DNA from: Puccinia triticina
Taxonomy: Eukaryota > Basidiomycota > Pucciniomycetes > Pucciniales > Pucciniaceae
Assembly: GCF_026914185.1 (NCBI RefSeq)
Contig: NC_070560.1
Coordinates: 1,975,501 to 2,039,500 of the forward strand
Direction: 5' to 3'
Length of the DNA stretch: 64,000 bases
In this document: piece after piece, positions 57,411-64,000 of the stretch
How the letters are laid out: every line of letters starts with the position of its first letter
Position numbering within the stretch: the first letter of the stretch is position 1
Position numbers and translations under genes: made by a program
Notes under the pieces: generated by a model
Seen by the model: the letters and a program-made list of their open reading frames with translations, nothing else
What the model was told of the DNA's origin: nothing
The model's database searches: none

Positions 57411-57965
57411 TCAAGCTGGATCATTGACTGGGACCTCCGACAAAACCTTGGGAACAACCTGCGAGAGCTTAAGTTTCAATGTGATTGGTTGTTTGGCTGG
57501 GTGTTCAATTGGATTTGGGCGATCTGAGACGTCCGCCGTGGATTCTGAGACCTGGTTTTTTGGGTTTGAAGTCATTTTGATCGCCTTTGCTTCCTCAGAA
57601 TCAGAATCAGGAGATGAGGCCATATTTGAGTCCGATGAATCTTCTTTGCTATCACTGGATTCAGATTCCCCGGCCGTATTGTCTCAATCCTGAGCCTCTT
57701 GAGAAGCCTCATCAACATTGCTTGCGTCCAAATTGTCAAAGTCATCAACAACATACTCCTCTTCGCAAACAATCATCGGATTGATGGACCCATCTTTGAG
57801 GGTATCCAAGGAGGGAATGACGGCCTTACGAGAGGTTTGGGGATTCAGATTCATCATGCTAGTCAAGTGAATGAACGGGATGTCACCTTTGGCTTTGGGG
57901 TGGGCACTACTGATCTTGGCAATAGCGGAGTTGAAATATTCCTCCTCATCCGCTGTCCACCCCAA
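57411..57965 (-). pseudogene. Acidic hypothetical protein fragment with an in-frame TGA
   Basis: The minus frame encodes MGWTADEEEYFNSAIAKI, GDIPFIHLTSMMNLNP, SLDTLKDGSINPMIVCEE and YVVDDFDNLDASNVDEAS. After a TGA (about 57690-57692) come ESESSDSKEDSSDSN and KLKLSQVVPKVLSEV. It reads as genuine protein but no family was recognised; it may be part of a transposon. The sequence Asp-TGA-Asp would fit an original CGA. Confidence 0.45.
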
Positions 57966-58337
57966 TAGACCGGAAAGTGGCTATACAATAGGCCCCGGGG
58001 GAGTGTTCTTGCGCCTATAGGATAGGTGCTACTGCTTGGCGCGGTTCGGAACATCTTGCAAATGTTCGCAATACATCTCTCCACTATCCAATACTTTAAA
58101 TGCATTTGACCATTGACCTCTGCTGCAACTGCGCAAGCTGTGCATCGCAGCATTCCGCACTACATACCTTTACCTTTCAAAGTTCAACAGAAGGCTTTGC
58201 GGCCTATGCGTTCATGAGGGTATTAACTGTTTAAATGTAAGGCGTTCAACCACCACCCTGTTCCCACAAAAGATGCAAAAGTACTGAAAACCCCACCCCT
58301 CCCACCCTATCACATCTCTTATTCAGCCTCTAGCACA

Positions 58338-58890
58338 ATGGCCAAAGCAAACCCCACTCGAGCAAGGAGGAGGACCATCCAAACAAACACTTTCATTACC
58401 ACCGTGTCAACCGGAAAATCTTGACGTAGACGCAACACCATTGCCAGGCAAATCCCACTTCAAGATGCTGTGAACCGTGCCCAACAAGCTGATTTAAGAC
58501 GGTTGGGCCAGCGACTCAATATTATCTTAGGCCCGCAGGCCGAACACAACCAATTTCAACCTGACGGAAACACAGGTTTTCAACCTCTCTTTGGAAGCTA
58601 CACCAAGCTTGACAACCGTGACAAGTGGGAAGACAATATCCCTATTGCAGCACACACAGAGTACTTTAGACTTTGACGATATGCAGAAAGACAAGAAGAA
58701 ATTTCGCGGAAATGGGCTGAGCTGGAAAACAAAGTTGTAGCAGCTTACCTACTCAACCAGCAAAAAAAAAGGAACTGGACCCATGCAGCCTATGATTTTT
58801 TGGTTCACCCAGCTTGGTGCAAATACCCATCAACACTAATCTTGCAACGGAAGGTTGATTTAATTGACATTGGGTCTGAAAGTAGATCCA
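58338..58890 (+). pseudogene. KDZ (Kyakuja-Dileera-Zisupton) transposase N-terminal fragment
   Basis: The plus frame starts MAKANPTRARRRTIQTNT, with a TGA at 58422-58424, then IPLQDAVNRAQQADLRRLG, WEDNIPIAAHTEYFRL, a TGA at 58674-58676, then RYAERQEEISRKWAELE and VVAAYLLNQQKKRNW. This resembles the N-terminal region of fungal KDZ transposases (with the CxC1 cysteine cluster normally following). It breaks off where the minus-strand hAT remnant begins, around 58850-58900. Both stops are TGA followed by CG, suggesting CGA origin. Confidence 0.6.
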
Positions 58891-60300
58891 GGCATTTTTT
58901 AAAGCCAGCTTCATGTGTCTGAACCCCGAGACAGACCTTGGCCATTGAGTACCATCGAGTTTAACACAGAGTCTGGAGGCCATGCTTGATTCCGTTGGCT
59001 TTTTGCCAGGTGGTAAGATGCTTGCGCCAGAATCCTGCGGTCATGAAGTAGTTGACAAGAATCTTATTTGCCTTGACTATAGAATCCGTGCTTGGATGAG
59101 CCGAGATTTGCTTAGCCATGAGGTTGAAGACGTGTAAGGTGCAATGAATCTTAAGAATGTGTGGATTCTCTTCATTCACAATTCTCTGAACAAAGCCATG
59201 GATGAGGGATAAAGTCAGATATTTGATAGTCTTTTCAAAAGTAAAGAAGAACTTACACAAAGTTTTATCATAACTGAAGGAGAATCTGTGACTAACGCAC
59301 AGATTTTATCAAAGCCAATTTGCTTGGACTTGAGGGAACTCTTGATTGCTGAGAAGATATTGTCCGCAGTGTGTCTCTTAGCGTGAAGATCAAGCACATC
59401 CACAAAGTATTTTTTCTTTGAACCTTTCAGCGCCATTAATGTGTATATGCTGTTGCCGGAATTGTCAGTCCAGCCATCCAATGATAGAGTAAGCTGATTT
59501 TGATTCTTGAGGGTTTCAAGCAGAGCTAGTTCATGCCTGGCGTGAACCATAGGCAAAGTATTTTCCATTTGTAGAGACTGTAAAATGAAGATGTGTCTGG
59601 TGAGAGTCGAACTCACGACCTCAGCTATGCTGAGACACATACTAGAGTGCTGCCTTTACCAACTAGGCTACAGACGCTTGTGACTGCCAGCTGGGTGGTT
59701 GGTTGGTAGTGCTCATGGATCGATCCGACAGCCCTCCTTACTGTGGTGATACATCATGGTAGCAGACTAACAGACAACTCAACACCATTATCTGCACTCG
59801 CCAAGGTATCTTGTAGACCGTCTGTGCTAGTTCCGATTGGTATTCTTGAAAGTATGGGTTTTCAAGATATGACAGAGGAAGATTAGAGCTAATAAGGGAT
59901 TTCAAAAGTAACTCATGGAGGTGATGGGTTTTTTCATTGGACATTGGACAAAATTATGGAGAAACAGATTGGTTTTTTTTGTTCTGGGGAATGGAAACAG
60001 ATATAATGTGACCGTTGTTCTGATTATTGGATTCCGTATCATTTTGATTTCCCTCAGATTCAGGTAGAGAATTACGAAGATAGGAAGATCTTTGCTCCGG
60101 AGAAATGTCTTTGCAGGAATCTTTAATATGCGAGAAGAGGATGTGAGGCTTCCCATGAGGAAAAATTGTATGGCAGTGAGTACATTTTGCCTCTTGTTGT
60201 CTGGATTCATCGTTTTATAGATTTGACATTTTAAAACCAATCCACCTTGCGTCATGTTTTTCTGTGGGGTCAAGCCATTTCTGCAAGGTGGTAGGAGTGT
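58891..60300 (-). pseudogene. hAT transposase (BED finger, DUF659-like) remnant
   Basis: Reading minus from about 60300: KHDARWIGFKMSNL, a BED-like zinc finger CTHCHTIFPHGKPHILFSH followed by CKDIS, then LLKSLISSNLPLSYLENP. After the tRNA-like insertion comes LTLSLDGWTDNSGNSIY, GSKKKYFVDVLDL, DKICALVTDSPSVM, then in other frames CTLHVFNLMAKQI and GFWRKHLTTWQKANG. The order matches hAT transposases of the DUF659 type. At least two TAA stops and several frame changes make it inactive. Confidence 0.75.
59570..59772 (-). mobile_element. tRNA-like SINE copy inserted in the hAT remnant
   Basis: The reverse strand matches 8541-8713: CTGCTACCATGATGTATCAC at one end, TGTAGCCTAGTTGGTAAAGG, the perfect hairpin CTCAGCATAGCTGAG, the T-arm GTGAGTTCGACTCTCAC, CCAGACACATCTTCA and ACAGTCTCTACAA at the other end. 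The T-arm here is perfect with a consensus TTCGACT loop, so this copy is closer to a real class II tRNA than the one at 8541. It has about 40 nt extra near its start and splits the hAT coding region. Confidence 0.65.
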
Positions 60301-60824
60301 TTCTGATTGGTGCCATTGTTAATTTCACTATGTTGATTGATAATTAGAACAGATTCAGGATGAATCTTAGAACTCAAGTCTCAGCGTTTGTTCAATCTCT
60401 GACTCAAGACTCAAGAGCCAAAGTCCGTAGACTTGACCCTATACTTGGTCTCACAGTCTTGATTGAGTCACACTGACACAGTGCCATGGTAACACTTTTG
60501 TCATCATCTACTATCCCCAGGTTGTCCATAAAGGTCTATTTCTGGGATCTCATGTGTGTCATTGAGAGTTGCATAATGTCCTCCTTGACATGCGGCGCAA
60601 GTCCCGTGGCCACTCCCAGACTCGGAACACTTGAGCCTTTGTTTTCAAGTCCGGCAAGGTCTGGTAACAATCGGACTTAACTTTGGGGAGGAGACCAAGC
60701 ACAACGGGGCGAGTTCAGATTGTTACATAATCAAGACAGAATGGAAGCGACGTGCGATGGCGCGCAAGGATATCAGGACATCACAAAGTTGGACAGGCAA
60801 TAGTGGAGCATGGATTTCAACATT

Positions 60825-60972
60825 AATCTAGGCCTCCTTGGCAAGAGGTAAAACTGCCTAGGCCTCCTTGGTAAGAGGTAAAACTGCCTACTCTCTTCTC
60901 AGCAAGAGACAAAACTGCTCATGTCTCCTCAGCAAGAGATAAAATTACTATGGGTATACATATATTTGGCTC
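60825..60972 (+). repeat. Minisatellite, about 32-bp unit, 4-5 copies
   Basis: Repeats of CTAGGCCTCCTTGGCAAGAG followed by GTAAAACTGC, becoming degenerate rightward (TCTCCTCAGCAAGAGA, then GCTCCTCAGCATGAGA). Confidence 0.8.
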
Positions 60973-62135
60973 CTCAGCATGAGATTCAAACTGCTATGAA
61001 CGGGAAATTCAACAACAAGCGCAATATGGAATTACAGATCAAAATTTGAGGACCACAGAATATTATGGACAGTTTTAGGCATACAAATTCAAGCATTTTT
61101 TTATATTTCAAGAATTAGTATATAGAATATTGGAAAGAATTTGGTAGGCAAACAGCTTCCTTTTTTTAGCTGAGGGAATAGGGTGGGCCAATTTGAAAAC
61201 AAGTCAAATTTTTTTAGTATTAAGAGTAGTCAGTCATTAGAGGTTACAATCATTGGGATATTCAAAGGATAGGAAAATGGACGGACGGACGTTTGGAACA
61301 GGAAGATACTAGCGGGTGACATGGATGGGGTGGAATAGGACTTGGAATTTTATAGCAAAACAACAGGGCCAAATAAGAGTATTTTGGATTAGCGGGGTTC
61401 ATTGATTGCGGGCATCAGGGCTGGAAAAATTTGTAGAATCAGATTGAGCAGGTATCAGGAGGGAAGGATGAAATAGGCCGGATCTTATTAAATACTGCTT
61501 GTCAACAACCTTTTGCGGAATAAACTGGCTTTTTCCTTGGAACAATGTCATTGGTGTGGAGAGGAAGAAAGATAGGATTGGGATTTTTGTTTATACTGAA
61601 TCATGGATGGATGTCACAGAACAACAACAGGGATTACAGTTAAGATGTAGTGGTGAATTTAGAAATGTGGAACTTGGAATTGGACTAGTTGTAGGGAGGG
61701 GAGATGAATCAGTAATTTTAGAAGACCTTATTTCAACTGGTGCTTTGGTATAGGAGGAAAATAACCATTGGACACAGCAAAAACGGGACTCGAAATATTG
61801 GATTGGGAAGAACGGAAATCACAACTGTTGGAAAATTCTTTTGGTAAATAATTGACTATGGTTCTTTTGGCATTTGTCACGAATGCTGTGGACAGCATTA
61901 AGTTGGGGGGGGGATGTGGTGCTCCATTGGTGTGACAATGCCAAAAGCACATTGCAGAGGTATTGGGACAGAATAGATACATCTATCATACATTATAAGA
62001 GGAGGAAGTTATATATAATACAAGCAGTGTATGTGTACATGGGAGGGATGGAGTCATTACAGACGGATGGATGATGGATGGTGTTATCACGGATGGAACG
62101 GCAGACTAGGATTATGTAGGATGGATGGCTTGATG

Positions 62136-62240
62136 AGGAATGGAAGGGAGGATGGTGTGGTGTATCAATAGAAGAGGTGGAAGGTATTGGGAGCACATGT
62201 ATCAACTGGGAATGGAAGGGAGGATGGTGTGGTGTATCAA
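62136..62240 (+). repeat. Duplicated 31-bp block
   Basis: GGAATGGAAGGGAGGATGGT, continuing GTGGTGTATCAA, occurs at about 62138 and again at about 62209. Confidence 0.8.
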
Positions 62241-62251
62241 GTAAGGCAGTG

Positions 62252-62321
62252 TTATAAGGGTATATTACTTGTATAAGGGTATATTATCTTTATAAGGGTG
62301 GTATATTACTTTATAAGGGTC
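62252..62321 (+). repeat. Tandem TATAAGGGTATATTA repeat
   Basis: Four copies of TATAAGGGT, three followed by ATATTA-type sequence, at a spacing of 19-25 bp. Confidence 0.8.
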
Positions 62322-62557
62322 TAGGATTCAGTATGATGGGATATGGATGGAAGTATTAATCAGGTGGGGAGGAAGAAGTAAGGAAGAAGCAAAGTGGGAG
62401 GAGAGGCTTTGAACCCCAATATTCTGGATGGAAGAAGGCAACAGCTGGACAGGCAGGCATATGGTAGGTTACGGAAGGTTGTTTGGGTCACCTAGCAACA
62501 CATCATATCATGCAGTGCAGCATATGCAGGCAGATAAGGTGTTCAAGGAGTTTTCCT

Positions 62558-62710
62558 GCAGAGTCAATTACATCATTGTTTGGCAGGCAGTGCAACACAT
62601 GCATATATTGCTGTGCAACTGATATCCCCTCCTGCAGAATCCATTACCTCATTGTTTGGCAGGCAGTGCAACACATGCATATCTTGCTGTGCAACTGATA
62701 TCCCCTGCAG
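62558..62710 (+). repeat. Tandem duplication of about 74 bp
   Basis: Two adjacent copies starting CTGCAGAGTC or CTGCAGAATC and containing TTGTTTGGCAGGCAGTGCAA and GCTGTGCAACTGATATCCCC. Confidence 0.85.
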
Positions 62711-62847
62711 AAAATAGCCCTCACAAGGAGTTCCCCTGGAGCTAAATTCCCTCACCCTTCAATATATAAGGAGGCCTCTTTCCCCCCCTCATCAGATCTT
62801 TTCCCCCATCAGCCTAGGAAGGTTTGGTCACAGTGGTTAGTTTAGTT

Positions 62848-63125
62848 ACAGTGGTAGTTTAGTGGTAGTTTAGTAGTAGTGGTAGTGGTAGTGGTAGTGT
62901 TAAGTTTGAGTCAGTAGTAGTAGCAGTAGTCAGGAGCTCTAGTAGTAATTAAAGTGCCTTATCAAGAGATTTTTAAGGAAGAGATTATTACCAACTTAAT
63001 CATCAACAATTATAACAAACAGTAGTGGTAGTAGTAGTAGCAATCAGGAGCTCTAGTATTGATTAACGTGCCTTATCAAGAGATTGCTTAAGGAAGAGAT
63101 CATTACCAACCTTCTCATCAACAAC
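62848..63125 (+). repeat. GTA/GTG microsatellite and duplicated segment of about 115 bp
   Basis: Runs of AGTAGTGGTAGT followed by CAGGAGCTCTAGTA, GTGCCTTATCAAGAGAT and AAGGAAGAGAT. The whole set is present twice (about 62910-63010 and 63020-63125). Confidence 0.8.
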
Positions 63126-63439
63126 CCATCACCAGCAACAATTGTATTTTACATAATTGATCCCACTGGATTACATTATCCCCCCATCATCAGAAGTTGT
63201 AACAGATCTGCAAGAATATTGATTTGAGGAATCTAGGTCTGATAGAGATTACTATACAAAAGTAAGATCTATCTTGGAATCAGCCACATCTTTATAAATA
63301 TTGATTACAAGACTCTTATTTATTTGCATAGTACCATTAGAGGGGCAGGTCTTTCAAACCACCCGTAAGTTGTAATAGCCTTTCAACCTATTAGCAATTT
63401 ATTCCCCCCTCAGAGGATATTTTCACCAAATAAACATTT

Positions 63440-63690
63440 AGTGTCCCACAAGAGTCCCCACACTGGACATCAAGAGGGTGTAGAGTCCCTCTTGATGAGT
63501 GGTTGACTGAACATTGAGAGGGTGTAGAGTCCCTCTCAATCCAGTCATCAAGAGGGTGTAGAGTCCCTCTTGATCCGTTCATTGAGAGGGACTCACCCTC
63601 TCAATGAGTGGTTGACCGGACATCGAGAGTGTGTAGAGTCCCTCTCGATGACTGGTTTCAACCAGTCATGGAGAGTGTCAGCCCTTGACT
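63440..63690. repeat. Palindromic satellite, GATGACTGG / CATCGAGAGGG variant
   Basis: Five to six units of GAGGGTGTAGAGTCCCTCT with flanking CATCAAGAGG or CTTGATGAGTGG and GGTTGACCGGACATCGAGAG. A further subfamily of the satellite seen in the left half of the window. Confidence 0.85.
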
Positions 63691-64000
63691 ACCCACACGG
63701 GTGCGCGAGGGGCTAACACATACTATTAAGTAACCCAAATAGCACAGTCAGTGCACACTCCAAAAATAAGAGAGCGCGCCCAATACAACCTAGATATAGT
63801 GACCTGAGTTTAGTCCGATTGATGTTCCCTTTATAGCATAGCTTGAGAAAGCCAGACCTCTCATTCCCGGAATTCATACAACCAACGGTGAAAAAATCCG
63901 ATACAATACCTGTATCGGTCAATACCGCGTATCGTATTTGAAAATTGATACAGCAGTACTCAGAAAGCTGTATCGTATTTACTCATTTGATAAGATAAAA
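63691..64000. other. Window end, no gene
   Basis: ATACAATACCTGTATCGGTC and GTATCGTATTTG words around 63899-64000 suggest the start of another inverted or repeated element that continues outside the window. Confidence 0.35.

Larger units (their letters stand above)
60301..63435. other. Repeat-rich region without a recognised gene
   Basis: Contains several local tandem duplications listed separately. A TATA-like AATATATAAGG at 62761 follows a C/T-poor stretch and could be a retroelement LTR promoter, but no LTR boundaries, primer-binding site or gag/pol were found. Confidence 0.45.

Noticed and set aside
58753..58983. Minus-strand frame of 76 codons as a separate gene
   Set aside because: It mixes the out-of-frame end of the hAT remnant with the antisense of the KDZ fragment.
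62750..63400. Possible LTR with TATA box
   Set aside because: A TATA-like motif and duplicated segments are present, but no TG...CA boundaries, second LTR, primer-binding site or gag/pol were found.

Overview
The window is nuclear DNA of a transposon-rich fungus, most likely a dikaryotic rust (Pucciniales, Puccinia-like). Supporting this are genes with short GT-AG introns (about 62-90 nt), fungal housekeeping genes (a HUL4-type HECT ligase, an NDUFS6-type complex I subunit, the splicing factor Spp2, NAA38, and CoA-pathway PPAT), and a mixture of PIF/Harbinger, hAT, KDZ and Tad-like LINE elements. The organism is inferred from gene and repeat style, not from a marker gene.

Layout. 1-17.6 kb is a near-identical direct duplication: 1-7829 recurs at 9736-17564, a constant offset of 9735. 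Each copy holds a decayed NIPA-like gene, a TIR element filled with palindromic satellite, a second satellite patch, a 2-kb giant palindrome of foldback type, and the first exon of a rust gene-family member. Only the right-hand copy continues into the rest of that gene (17.4-18.9 kb). 18.9-23 kb is repeats and satellite. 23.0-29.5 kb is a PIF-type element split by a 5.6-kb Tad-like LINE that made a 117-bp target-site duplication. An internally deleted Harbinger (29.5-30.5 kb) follows directly.

31-46 kb is the gene-rich core: HUL4-like ligase (-), a long paralogue of the 17-kb gene (+), an NDUFS6-type subunit with a 6-nt micro-exon (+), Spp2 (-) head-to-head with NAA38 (+), and PPAT/CAB4 (+) carrying two frameshifts. 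A small secreted-peptide candidate is at 47.8-48.1 kb. 50.1-55.1 kb is a seven-exon gene of unknown function whose first intron holds a complete 3.2-kb Harbinger transposon. 56-64 kb is decayed hAT and KDZ transposases, a tRNA-like SINE, minisatellites and more palindromic satellite.

Two themes link the window. A short palindromic satellite built on CCGGTCATCGAG / CTCGATGACCGG recurs at seven or more sites, several inside TIR-bounded elements. Most broken reading frames carry TGA where an Arg CGA codon is plausible, and the four differences between the LINE target-site copies are all at CpG, which points to methylation or RIP-like CpG decay.
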